Source: Stenotrophomonas sp. ATCM1_4 (GTDB lineage Bacteria > Pseudomonadota > Gammaproteobacteria > Xanthomonadales > Xanthomonadaceae). Taken from it: DNA of 64,000 nucleotides. Positions 15,841-23,852 of this stretch are shown piece by piece. The stretch is taken from contig NZ_QPFB01000001.1 in assembly GCF_004348115.1 (NCBI RefSeq), positions 25,752-89,751 on the forward strand, in the 5' to 3' direction. A program made the position numbers and the translations under genes. The notes under the pieces are model-generated. The model was not told the origin of the DNA and searched no databases. It was given only the letters and a program-made list of their open reading frames with translations. Each line of letters opens with the position of its first letter. The first letter of the stretch is position 1.

Positions 15841-17928
15841 TCAGGCCCCGCTGCCGTCGCGGGCTTCGGCCAGCTGTTGCAGCTCACCGATGATCTGCTT
15901 CTGCGAGAGCATGCTCAGGTCGATGACCTCGCGCGCCTGGGCGACGTAGTAGGCCAACTGTTCGTCGCTGCGTGCCAGCGACTTGTCCAGCGCGGTCTCG
16001 ATCAGCTGCAGGCGCTGGCTGAGCGCCTCGCTGGACTGGCCGAACAACTGCACGGCGGTGCCGAACGCATCGCCCAGGCTGGCCATTTCCACCGCGCTGG
16101 TGGTGACCTGGGCCGCGGCGCCGTCCAGGCGGGCGGTCTGGTCTTCCAGCTGCGCGCTGAAGCGGTTGCCGACGCGCTCCAGCAGGTCGGCCGAGGTGCT
16201 GACCAGGGCATCGACGGCGCTGCGCTGTTCGGTGGAGGCGTGGTTGACCGCGTCGAGCAGGGTTTCCAGCGTGGACAGCAGGCGGCCGCGTTCCTCCAGC
16301 ATCGCGGTGTCGCGGACCATGCTGTCGGACAGCTTCTGGCGCAGCTCGGCGACCACTTCGGCGGCCGCGCGCGGTGCTTCGGAAGCGGTCTGCACCAGCC
16401 GCGAGATCTCGGCCAGGGTGTCACGCGCATGCGCCTGCGACTGCTCGCCCATGGCCTGCGCGGTCTGTGCCAGCGTGTCGCAGATCTGCTGCTGGCGGGC
16501 GGCGACCTGCGCGCCGTTGTGCGTCCAGCTCTGGTCCAGCCGTTCGACCATCGCCGACAGGGCCTGCGACCAGTTGCCCAGGCGTTGTTCGTCGCGTGCG
16601 GCGAAGGCGGCCTGCAGTTCGTCGTGCGACTGCCGCAGCGCGTCGACCAGCGAACGGGCGTGGCCCTGGAAACTGTCCGAAGCGGCGAGCAGCGCCTGCT
16701 CGTTGCGCTGGGCCAGGGCATCGTGGGTGCCGTGCTGCAGGGTGAGTGCGGCGTTCCAGGCATCGGCGGTGCGCCGGGTGTTGTCTTCCATGCGTGCGGC
16801 GACGCCGTCGACCAGGGCGCTCGCGCGCTGCTCGAAGCCGGTGCTGAACTGCTGCAGGGCCTGCTGCAGTTCGCCGGTCAGCGCGGCGTTGGCGCGTTGC
16901 TGTTCGGCCAGTGCGGTCTTCCAGCTGTCGCTGGCACCGGCGGCGGCCTCGCGGGCCACGGTGTTGAGGCCGTCGAGCTGCTTCTGCACCGCATCGTCGA
17001 TGGCCGCATGCAGGGCGTTGGAGCGTTCGGCCAGCCCCTGCATGGTGGCATCGACCACCGGTTGCAGGGCCGTACCCACCGCGTTGGCCTGGTGGCGGAT
17101 GCCGTCCTGCATGGCGGCCTGCAGCGAGGCGGCCAGCTGCGTGTACGCGGCCTCGGTGCGCTCGTGGAACGCCTGCTGGTTGGCCTGCAGGCGTTCGTTG
17201 TTGCCGTGCTGCTGCTGTTCCAGGCTGCCCATCATCGCCTGCAGGCGATCGACCAGGGCCGGCATCAGCGCGTTCTGCTCCTGCAGCAGGCGGAAGGTTT
17301 CATTGCGCTGGAATGCCGGCGAATGCGCCTGCAGCTGGGCGGCGATGCCGGCATCCAGTTCCTGCACGGCCTGGGCGCGCTCACGGCGCAACAGCGCCGA
17401 CAACAGGCCCAGCGCGGCCGAGCTGGCGACGCCGGCGATCGAGGTGCCGAAGGCGAAGCCCAGGCCCTTGACCGGAGCGGCCAGCGAGCTGCGGATGGCG
17501 TCCAGGTCGGTGGCGCTTTCCAGCGCCAGGCCGGTGCCGCGCAGCGTGGCCATCATGCCGAGCAGGGTGCCGAGCATGCCCAGCAGCACCAGCAGGCCGA
17601 CCAGGTACGGGGTCAGGGCCGGGGCCGGCAGGCCGACGCGTTCGCCCTGCACGCGCAGGCGCACCGCGTTGCGCAGGCTGGGGGCCAGCCGCGACAGCCA
17701 GCCGTCCAGGTTGTCCGCGCCGTCGGCGATGGCCGGCAGTGCCTGCACCAGCGTGGTGGTGGCCTGGCGGTAGCGGAACAGCTCATACGCGCCGGCCAGG
17801 TAGCAGGCGGCGATGACCGCGGCGACCACCGCGGCCAGCGGGTGCGTGCCTGCATAGCCGACACCGATCCAGCACACGGCCAGCAGGCCCACGAGGAAGA
17901 CGACGATTGCGACGAGGTTTCTGGACAT
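15841..17928 (-). CDS. MotA/TolQ-like channel protein with long helical tail (DUF802)
   Basis: A 695-residue membrane protein. Four hydrophobic segments are visible at about 5-26, 31-51, 108-128 and 155-180. The third holds LGMLGTLLGM and the fourth FGTSIAGVASSAALGLLSAL, the pattern seen in MotA/TolQ/ExbB proton-channel subunits. The remaining ~510 residues are Ala/Gln/Glu/Leu-rich, without Pro-rich breaks, and read as a long cytoplasmic helical or coiled-coil tail; DUF802 repeats belong to this type of protein. ATG 17928 lies 10 bases after the DUF3348 stop. With the MotB-like neighbour it would form an ion-driven motor. Zorya ZorA has the same plan, but no Zorya effector genes are here. Biological role unknown. 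Confidence 0.78.
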   Translation of the reverse strand: MSRNLVAIVVFLVGLLAVCWIGVGYAGTHPLAAVVAAVIAACYLAGAYELFRYRQATTTLVQALPAIADGADNLDGWLSRLAPSLRNAVRLRVQGERVGLPAPALTPYLVGLLVLLGMLGTLLGMMATLRGTGLALESATDLDAIRSSLAAPVKGLGFAFGTSIAGVASSAALGLLSALLRRERAQAVQELDAGIAAQLQAHSPAFQRNETFRLLQEQNALMPALVDRLQAMMGSLEQQQHGNNERLQANQQAFHERTEAAYTQLAASLQAAMQDGIRHQANAVGTALQPVVDATMQGLAERSNALHAAIDDAVQKQLDGLNTVAREAAAGASDSWKTALAEQQRANAALTGELQQALQQFSTGFEQRASALVDGVAARMEDNTRRTADAWNAALTLQHGTHDALAQRNEQALLAASDSFQGHARSLVDALRQSHDELQAAFAARDEQRLGNWSQALSAMVERLDQSWTHNGAQVAARQQQICDTLAQTAQAMGEQSQAHARDTLAEISRLVQTASEAPRAAAEVVAELRQKLSDSMVRDTAMLEERGRLLSTLETLLDAVNHASTEQRSAVDALVSTSADLLERVGNRFSAQLEDQTARLDGAAAQVTTSAVEMASLGDAFGTAVQLFGQSSEALSQRLQLIETALDKSLARSDEQLAYYVAQAREVIDLSMLSQKQIIGELQQLAEARDGSGA

Positions 17929-17938
17929 AGGGAGCGGG

Positions 17939-18616
17939 TTACCGGGTGCGGAGCGCTGCAAGCAGGCCTTCGATGGGGTGGAAACGGACCTCCAGTTCCG
18001 CCAGCAGCGCGGTGCGCAGGTCCTGGAGAAAGAGGGCCGTGGTGGTGGCCGATGCCTGGGCATCGGCGCTGGCGGCGCTGTCATGCAGCCGCTGGTAGTG
18101 CAGGCCGAGCAGGGCCGGCACATGGGAAAGCAGGGTGTGTTCGCGCGGGCTGAGGGTGGCTTCCATCACCGCGTCGACCTCGGCCAGGCGGGCCTTGGCC
18201 GGGGACTGCCGGGCCAGCATGTCGCGCAGCCGGCCACGCAGGTTGCCGGTGGCGGTCTGCATGGCGCGTTGCTGGGCCTGGTAATGCTGCCGGTAGGGCG
18301 CGTACGGGTCGGGCGCGGCGGCATCGACGACGGGCGCGACCGGTGCGATCTCGGCATGGATGGCCTGGAGCAGGCGGTCCCGCACGCGGGTGCAGTCGGC
18401 GTCGTGGTCCTGGTCGAAGGTGGCGCCGTCCGGTGCGGGTGCAGGCGGGTTGTCCAGGGCGCGGGACAGGGTGATGGCGCGGTTCCAGTCAAACCACGTG
18501 GCCAGCCGCGCCGACACGTCCGGCGCCGTGGGCGAGGTGGCATCGTCCTTGAAGCGGGCCAGCAGGCGAATGAACGCCGGGCCCAGCACGGGCGCCCGTT
18601 GGGAAGCTTTCGCCAT
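17939..18616 (-). CDS. DUF3348-type protein
   Basis: A 225-residue cytosolic protein that I assign to DUF3348. It has no signal peptide or membrane segment. The first part (FIRLLARF, LATWFDWNRAI) and the C-terminal part (HVPALLGLHYQRLH, VRFHPIEGLLAALR) look conserved and helical, with a charged central helix. It is the first gene of the operon with the MotA-like and MotB-like proteins and DUF2894, spaced 10 bp from the next gene. It is a candidate regulator or docking partner of the channel's cytoplasmic tail. I can propose no enzymatic function. Its start at 18616 is divergent from the Fur-controlled receptor gene. Confidence 0.7.
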   Translation of the reverse strand: MAKASQRAPVLGPAFIRLLARFKDDATSPTAPDVSARLATWFDWNRAITLSRALDNPPAPAPDGATFDQDHDADCTRVRDRLLQAIHAEIAPVAPVVDAAAPDPYAPYRQHYQAQQRAMQTATGNLRGRLRDMLARQSPAKARLAEVDAVMEATLSPREHTLLSHVPALLGLHYQRLHDSAASADAQASATTTALFLQDLRTALLAELEVRFHPIEGLLAALRTR

Positions 18617-18715
18617 GGGTCCTGACTAAAAAATCAGCATTTTACATGGCGGGCGTGACTTCGCCCGGTCAGTGGTATTCAGGCGGTTGGCGGCTGGATT
18701 GATCTGGATCATTGT

Positions 18716-18730
18716 TGAGAATGATTCTTG
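18716..18730. promoter_or_regulatory. Fur box
   Basis: TGAGAAT-G-ATTCTTG fits the 7-1-7 Fur motif (TGATAAT-N-ATTATCA) with arms nearly complementary. It lies 74 bp before the GTG start of the siderophore receptor. It is downstream of the first in-frame ATG at 18672, which supports the later start. Confidence 0.75.
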
Positions 18731-18803
18731 TTCGTACAATGTCGCTCCATCAGCCGCTGCCGCGCGCAGTCAGCCAATCCTCGCCCCACCGCAGGTTGAT
18801 GCC

Positions 18804-21023
18804 GTGTCCCTCCCTCGTTTCCGTGCCGCCCGTCCGGCGCTGCTGTCCATGGCCGTCGCCATGGCCCTTTCCCCCGTCACCGCCCTTGCCGCCGGTCCCG
18901 AGCTGGCCGAGGCCGCGGACCCGGCGCGGACGCTCGATGCCGTCCACGTCAACGCCTACCGCACCACCTCGCATGCTTCCAGCGCGACCAAGACCGATAC
19001 CGCGGTGGCCGAGACCGCGCAGTCGGTCTCGGTGATCGCCCGCGAGGAGCTGGACGCCCGTGGCGTGCAGAACCTCAACGAGGCCATGCGCTACGTGGCC
19101 GGCGTGACCCTGGAGAGCAGCGGCATCGACAACCGCGTCGATGACTTCCGCATCCGTGGCTTCGATGCCGGCAGCTGGTCCAACAACGTCACCATTGACG
19201 GCATGCGCGCGCCGCAGGGCAGCCAGTGGAACCGCACCATGGTCGACAGCTGGAACCTGGAGCGGGTGGAAGTGCTCAAGGGCCCGTCGGCGGTGATGTA
19301 CGGGCAGGTGGCTCCGGGGGGCATGGTCAACCAGGTCAGCAAGACGCCGACGCCCGACCCGCAGCAGGTACTGCGCCTGGGCATCGACGGCAACGGCCAG
19401 TACAACACCGCTTTCGACGTGGGCGCCGGCAGTGACGACAACCGCCACCTGCTGCGCCTGGTCGGCCTGTACCGCGATGGCCAGACCCAGATCGACCACA
19501 CCGAGCAGAAGCACGGGTTCCTGGCCCCGAGCTACACCTTCCAGATCGCCGAACGCACACGCCTGACCCTGCTCGGCCTGTACCAGAAGGACGATGGCGG
19601 TTCGACCTACCAGTTCCTGCCGATGGACGGCACGCTGGTGGCCACGCCCCACGGCCACATGAAGAACACCACCTTCATCGGCGAGCCCGGCTGGAACACC
19701 TATGACCGCACCCTCTGGACCGCCGGCTATCTGTTCGAGCACAGCTTCAACGGCAACTGGACGCTGAGCCAGAGCGCGCGCCATACCGATGTCCAATCGC
19801 TGTTCCGCACCGTGGTGACCAATGGCGGCCTGAACGCCGATGGGCGCACCCAGAAGCGGCGCGCCACCTGGGGCGAGGGCGACTCCAAGGGAGAAACCGT
19901 CGATACGCGCATCACCGGCAAGTTCAGCACCGGCGTGGCCGAGCACACGTTGCTGATTGGCGTGGACTGGCAGAAGGCCGACTGGACCGGCGCGCGTGGC
20001 GCGATGGTCAACCCGCGCGACATCGACATCTTCAACCCGGTCTATTCCAACTACGCGCCGGTCACCACCAGCATCAGCTACTCCGGTGGCATCAACCGCC
20101 AGACCGGCGTGTACCTGCAGGACCAGGTTGCGCTGGACAAGTGGCGGCTGACCTTTGGTGGCCGTTATGACTGGACCCGTGACGACACCTGGACCCGCAG
20201 CTACGCCGTGGCCACCAACCGTTACGGTGCCCGCATTCCGACCCGCGGCGAGGAAGAAGCCTTCAGCGGCAACCTGGGCGTGCTGTACGTGGCCGACAAC
20301 GGGCTGACCCCGTACCTCAGCTACGCCGAGTCGTTCCAGCCCTCGGGCAGCAACACCAACATGAGCTACACGCTCTCGGCGTTCGACCCGGTGACCGGCA
20401 AACAGTGGGAAGCGGGCATCAAGTACCAGCCTGCGTCCTTCGATGGGCTGTTGACGTTCTCGGCCTACGACCTGCGCCAGCAGAACATCCTCACCAATGA
20501 CCCGGACCTCACGCACAACACCTGCGGCACCGCCGGCAACAGCCAGTGCCAGGTGCAGGATGGCGAAGGCCGCGTGCGCGGCGTCGAACTGGAGGGCCGC
20601 ATCACCCCGCTGGAAGGCTTCAGCGTGATCGGTGCCGCCAGCTGGATGGATTCGGAAGTCACCAAGAGCAACAACGGCTACATCGGCAAGCAGCTGGCGA
20701 TGGTGCCGGACTGGACCGCCGCGCTGTGGGCGGACTACACGTTCCAGGCCGGTGGCCTGGAAGGCCTGAGCCTGGCCGCAGGCGTGCGCTACAACGGCGA
20801 AAGCCATGGCGACAGCGCCAACCTGTACCTGATCCCGGGGTACACGCTGTGGGATGCGGCCATCCGTTACGACGTGGGGCAACACGGCGCGATGGGCACG
20901 CAGTTCGCACTCAACGTCAGCAACCTGGCCGACAAGCGCTTTGTCTCGACCTGCGGTGGCGTGTCTTCCTGCTACTACGGCACCGGCCGCACCGTCACCG
21001 CCACCGCGCGTTTCAGCTGGTGA
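18804..21023 (+). CDS. TonB-dependent siderophore receptor
   Basis: A 739-residue outer-membrane receptor. A signal peptide ends near ALAAGPE (residues ~1-30). It is followed by a TonB-box region and the plug domain (TAQSVSVIAREELDARGVQNLNEAM; VEVLKGPSAVMYGQVAPGGM, the classic siderophore-receptor plug motif), then a 22-strand barrel ending in aromatic TARFSW. The GTG at 18804 is preferred: AGGT precedes it and the Fur box would otherwise lie inside the gene; ATG 18672 is the alternative. Sequence type is FhuA/FoxA-like, so a hydroxamate or similar ferric siderophore is likely. Two small membrane proteins and a PepSY protein follow, a set that often accompanies such receptors. Confidence 0.9.
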   Translation: MSLPRFRAARPALLSMAVAMALSPVTALAAGPELAEAADPARTLDAVHVNAYRTTSHASSATKTDTAVAETAQSVSVIAREELDARGVQNLNEAMRYVAGVTLESSGIDNRVDDFRIRGFDAGSWSNNVTIDGMRAPQGSQWNRTMVDSWNLERVEVLKGPSAVMYGQVAPGGMVNQVSKTPTPDPQQVLRLGIDGNGQYNTAFDVGAGSDDNRHLLRLVGLYRDGQTQIDHTEQKHGFLAPSYTFQIAERTRLTLLGLYQKDDGGSTYQFLPMDGTLVATPHGHMKNTTFIGEPGWNTYDRTLWTAGYLFEHSFNGNWTLSQSARHTDVQSLFRTVVTNGGLNADGRTQKRRATWGEGDSKGETVDTRITGKFSTGVAEHTLLIGVDWQKADWTGARGAMVNPRDIDIFNPVYSNYAPVTTSISYSGGINRQTGVYLQDQVALDKWRLTFGGRYDWTRDDTWTRSYAVATNRYGARIPTRGEEEAFSGNLGVLYVADNGLTPYLSYAESFQPSGSNTNMSYTLSAFDPVTGKQWEAGIKYQPASFDGLLTFSAYDLRQQNILTNDPDLTHNTCGTAGNSQCQVQDGEGRVRGVELEGRITPLEGFSVIGAASWMDSEVTKSNNGYIGKQLAMVPDWTAALWADYTFQAGGLEGLSLAAGVRYNGESHGDSANLYLIPGYTLWDAAIRYDVGQHGAMGTQFALNVSNLADKRFVSTCGGVSSCYYGTGRTVTATARFSW

Positions 21024-21124
21024 TGCAGCATGCGCCCATCGGGCAGGCCCCGGTGGGCGCCTTCATTGTCCCGCCATGAGCCAGACCGAATGAACGCCTT
21101 CCTCGAACCGCGTGGTGCCACCCC

Positions 21125-21412
21125 ATGAACCTGCTGCTGGCACTCCTGGCGACCGTTGCCGGTAGCGCTGCGGCGATGCTGCTGTACGTCGCCTCGCCAC
21201 AACAGCAACTGCGCGCTGCCGGGCCGTGGCCAACGCGGCATGCGTGGTGGCCGGGCAGCGTGCTCGCGCTCGTCTCGTTGCTGGCGATGTGGCCGTTGAT
21301 GGCGCCGCTTGAAGCGATATCGGCGTGGTTGGTGCTGCTGACGCTGGTGTGGTCGATCGCACCCTTTCTGGGCGCATGGCGCGCCCGCGTACGCGCGCGG
21401 AGGTCCGCATGA
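21125..21412 (+). CDS. Small membrane protein of iron-uptake cluster (DUF3325-like)
   Basis: A 95-residue protein with three hydrophobic helices (about 2-22, 40-60, 62-82) and an Arg-rich C terminus. Size, the ASPQQQLRAAGPWP stretch after helix 1 and the position between a siderophore receptor and a PepSY protein fit the DUF3325 family of iron-uptake membrane proteins; this assignment is tentative. Its stop overlaps the ATG of the next gene (ATGA at 21409-21412), so the two are translationally coupled. Confidence 0.65.
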   Translation: MNLLLALLATVAGSAAAMLLYVASPQQQLRAAGPWPTRHAWWPGSVLALVSLLAMWPLMAPLEAISAWLVLLTLVWSIAPFLGAWRARVRARRSA

Positions 21413-21711
21413 GCGAAGCACGTGCGCGGCTGGAGAGCCGTCATTGGTTCGGCAAGACCTGTGCCGGCGTGGTGCTGGGCTTCGGCCTGGCACTGTCGTT
21501 GTCTGGCCTGTTCGCCTGGCTGGGACCGGACGGCATTGGCGCCGGCGGCGGCAAGAACCAGTTCACCATGTGGCTGATGGCACCGATCTGGGCGGCGGTG
21601 CTGTGCTTCGTCCATCTGTTCCGCGACAGCCTGCGCGCCTGGTTGTGGCTGGGCGCGGCCAATGTGGCCACGTTCGGGATGTTGGCGCTGGCGCGCTGGG
21701 TGATGGCGTGA
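21409..21711 (+). CDS. Small membrane protein of iron-uptake cluster (DUF3649-like)
   Basis: A 100-residue protein with three membrane helices (about 16-38, 49-68, 74-96). The WxGKTxAGVVLGFGLAL start and the pattern HLFRDSLRAWLWLGAANV resemble DUF3649 proteins found in siderophore-receptor operons. It overlaps the preceding gene by 4 bp and lies 10 bp before the PepSY gene. Molecular function is unknown; by context it assists ferric siderophore reduction or release at the inner membrane. Confidence 0.65.
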   Translation: MSEARARLESRHWFGKTCAGVVLGFGLALSLSGLFAWLGPDGIGAGGGKNQFTMWLMAPIWAAVLCFVHLFRDSLRAWLWLGAANVATFGMLALARWVMA

Positions 21712-21721
21712 GGATGCAGGC

Positions 21722-23296
21722 ATGAAGATCCGCAGCGACATCATCAAGGTCTACAAGGACGTCCACATCTGGATCGGCATCGTCTGCGGGCTGATGCTGT
21801 TCATCGCCTTCTACGCCGGCTCGGTCACGATGTTCGAGAAGCCGCTGGAGCGCTGGGCCACGCCGCCTTCCACATTGGCCGCCGCGCCGTCGCTGGAGCG
21901 CGCCGATGCGCTGGTTGAAGCGGTGCTGGCCGAACATCCCCAGGCTGCGGCGCGCTACTTCATTTCGGTCAAGCCCGGTGCCGACCAGCCGGCGCGGGTG
22001 TACTGGCAGGAACGTGCCGGGGGGCGTCGCCAGTTCAAGGAGTACGGGGCGAGTTTCGGCGCCGACGGCAGCCTGCAGGTGGAGCAGACACGCAAGGCAC
22101 CGGTGGTGCAGCTGGTGGATACCCTGCACCAGCTGGTTGGCCTGCCGTTCCCCGATGCGATCGCGCGGCCGGTCATGGGCGCGGTGGCATTGGCCTATGC
22201 CGTGGCGCTGGTGTCGGGCCTGATCGTGCTGCTGCCGACGTTGACCAAGGACGTGTTCGCGCTGCGCATCGGCAAGAACATCAAGCGCATGTGGCTGGAC
22301 GCGCACAACGCGCTGGGTTTGTTCAGCCTGCCGTTCCACTTGGTGATCGCGCTGACCAGCGTGGTGTTCGCCTTCCATGACCCGTTCTACGGCGCGCAGG
22401 GCGCGGTGGTGTACCCAGGTGGCATCGAGTGGAACGAGGCACACGACGACGCGCCCACCGGCGCGCGCGTGCTGCCGGCGGCCGAACTGCTGCGTCGGGT
22501 GGAAGTGCAGTTGCCCGGCTTCGACGTGCAGGGCTTTGGATTCCAGCGCAAGGACGGGCATGTCGAGGCGACGGTGACCGGGCTGGACGTGCGCCATGGC
22601 ACGCGCGCACGGCTGTACGCCAGCACGCACCTGGACCCGTACAGCGGGCAGGTGGACCCGCATGACCTGCCCGGCCACATGGATGGCTGGAACGGGGCGG
22701 TCAATGCGTTCTTCATGCTGCACTTCGGCAGCTTCGGCGGGAATCCGGTGCGCTGGCTGTACGTGCTGATGGGGCTGGCCGGCGCGGCGCTGTTCTACAC
22801 CGGCAACCTGCTGTGGGTGGAATCGCGGCGACGCAAGCGCAAGGGGCCGGAAACGCCCGCGCAGAAACTATCGGGCTGGGTGCTGGGTTGCCTGACGGTG
22901 GGCGTGTCATTGGGTTGCGTGGCCGGCATCTCCGCCAGCCTCGCCGCAACCAAATGGTTGCCCGCGTTGGTGGCGGATCTGAAGGCGTGGCACACCGGTA
23001 TCTACTACGCGGTGTTCGTGGCCGCGATCGGTTGGGCGTTCCTGCGCGGCGCATCACGCGGTGCGGTGGAACTGCTGTGGCTCAGCGCGGTGTTCACGCT
23101 GGCCATACCGCTGTCGAGCCTGGCCGGCGTGTGGGGCATCGGCGGGGCATGGAGCCACGCCGGCAGCTGGCCGGTGGACGTGACCGCGCTGGTGTCGGTG
23201 CCGGTGCTGTTGTACATCGCCCGGCGCACGCGCCTGCGCTTGCAGCAGGGCCATACCGACAGCATCTGGGCGCAGACCAGCCCCAACCCCGTGTAG
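21722..23296 (+). CDS. PepSY-associated transmembrane protein
   Basis: A 524-residue inner-membrane protein of the PepSY_TM family. Helices are seen at about 16-36, ~155-180, ~200-220, ~338-360 and four more toward the C terminus. His residues in or near helices (KDVHIWIGI, DTLHQLVGL, DAHNALGLFSLPFHLV, HMDGWNGAVNAFFMLHFG) could ligate heme. Members of this family reduce or help dismantle ferric siderophores in the periplasm (FsrB/PiuB group). It is the last gene of the Fur-boxed receptor cluster. A RNA hairpin of the GTAG family follows its stop. Confidence 0.85.
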   Translation: MKIRSDIIKVYKDVHIWIGIVCGLMLFIAFYAGSVTMFEKPLERWATPPSTLAAAPSLERADALVEAVLAEHPQAAARYFISVKPGADQPARVYWQERAGGRRQFKEYGASFGADGSLQVEQTRKAPVVQLVDTLHQLVGLPFPDAIARPVMGAVALAYAVALVSGLIVLLPTLTKDVFALRIGKNIKRMWLDAHNALGLFSLPFHLVIALTSVVFAFHDPFYGAQGAVVYPGGIEWNEAHDDAPTGARVLPAAELLRRVEVQLPGFDVQGFGFQRKDGHVEATVTGLDVRHGTRARLYASTHLDPYSGQVDPHDLPGHMDGWNGAVNAFFMLHFGSFGGNPVRWLYVLMGLAGAALFYTGNLLWVESRRRKRKGPETPAQKLSGWVLGCLTVGVSLGCVAGISASLAATKWLPALVADLKAWHTGIYYAVFVAAIGWAFLRGASRGAVELLWLSAVFTLAIPLSSLAGVWGIGGAWSHAGSWPVDVTALVSVPVLLYIARRTRLRLQQGHTDSIWAQTSPNPV

Positions 23297-23338
23297 AGCG
23301 CCGCCATGCTGCGCTGTGGTTGGGCCGGGACGGCGCCT

Positions 23339-23360
23339 GCCGAGCATGGCTCGGCACTAC
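23339..23360 (-). repeat. GTAG-type (SMAG-like) palindrome
   Basis: Read on the minus strand, GTAG is followed by TGCCGAGCCATGCTCGGC, the layout of the Stenotrophomonas GTAG REP family. It lies 43 bp after the PepSY gene and can form a stable hairpin at the mRNA end. A second copy is at 34664-34687. Confidence 0.75.
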
Positions 23361-23401
23361 CGCCAGCACCCGGCAGCGCGAAAGGCGTGCGGATTTTCTG
23401 T

Positions 23402-23522
23402 CGGAGCGGCCTTGGCTGCGAAGCTGGAGATGCGTCGGCCAACGCCGACAAAGGGATCAATGCGGTTGCATGCTTCGCAGTAGCCTGAAGCGCGATATGT
23501 TTCGCGGCCAAGGCCGCTCCTG
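23402..23522. repeat. Inverted pair of GGAGCGGCCTTGGCCGCGA repeats
   Basis: GGAGCGGCCTTGGCTGCGAA at 23403-23422 and its inverse TTCGCGGCCAAGGCCGCTCC at 23501-23520 bracket about 80 bp without a gene. Single copies of the same element occur near 38211, 51133 and 55350. Confidence 0.7.
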
Positions 23523-23536
23523 CAGCGTGCCTTTGC

Positions 23537-23809
23537 TCACCTGGCGTGGCGCTTGAGCAGGTCCAGCAGCACGTCGGCTTCGCTGGCGCGCTTGGTCGGG
23601 TCCTTCTCGGCGACGACATGGTCGTTCAGGTGACCGGCCATCACTTCCATCATCAGCCCGTGCATCGCGCCCTTGGCGGCGGCGATCTGCACCAGCACGG
23701 CGTCGCAGTCGTCGCCGGCTTCCAGCGCCTGTTCCAGCGCGGCCACCTGGCCGGCGATGCGGCGGGCCCGGGCGAGCAGCTTCTTCCTGTCACGTTGGAT
23801 ATGTGCCAT
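23537..23809 (-). CDS. dmeR: RcnR/DmeR-type metal-responsive repressor
   Basis: A 90-residue all-helical repressor of the CsoR/RcnR/FrmR family. It has the complete RcnR ligand set His3, Cys35, His60 and His64, which in the family binds Ni(II) or Co(II) and releases DNA. The chosen ATG at 23809 makes His3 possible (MAHIQRD); the longer open frame reads through the promoter. It is divergent from a His-rich cation exporter and a C/G-tract palindrome lies between them, the arrangement of dmeRF/rcnRA loci. A formaldehyde-sensing FrmR role is possible by family but unlikely with an exporter as neighbour. Confidence 0.88.
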   Translation of the reverse strand: MAHIQRDRKKLLARARRIAGQVAALEQALEAGDDCDAVLVQIAAAKGAMHGLMMEVMAGHLNDHVVAEKDPTKRASEADVLLDLLKRHAR

Positions 23810-23820
23810 GGTCGGAATCG

Positions 23821-23839
23821 TATACCCTATGGGGGTATA
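23821..23839. promoter_or_regulatory. Operator for the RcnR-type repressor
   Basis: TATACCCTATGGGGGTATA has 7-bp inverted arms (TATACCC/GGGTATA) around TATGG. A/T-flanked C and G tracts are what RcnR/CsoR proteins recognise. It is 11 bp upstream of the repressor gene and 13 bp upstream of the exporter start, so it can repress both. Confidence 0.8.
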
Positions 23840-23852
23840 TGAGAAGGCCGCC

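Noticed and set aside
15748..18153. 801-residue open frame on the plus strand
   Set aside because: It is antisense to the DUF802 operon; the minus strand has helices, family motifs and tight gene spacing. High GC makes long antisense frames.
14554..18616. Zorya anti-phage system
   Set aside because: Only the ZorA/ZorB-like architecture is present; no ZorC, ZorD helicase or ZorE nuclease gene lies nearby, so I do not name it Zorya.
18672..18803. N-terminal extension of the siderophore receptor from ATG 18672
   Set aside because: It would put the Fur box inside the coding region and precede a normal signal peptide.
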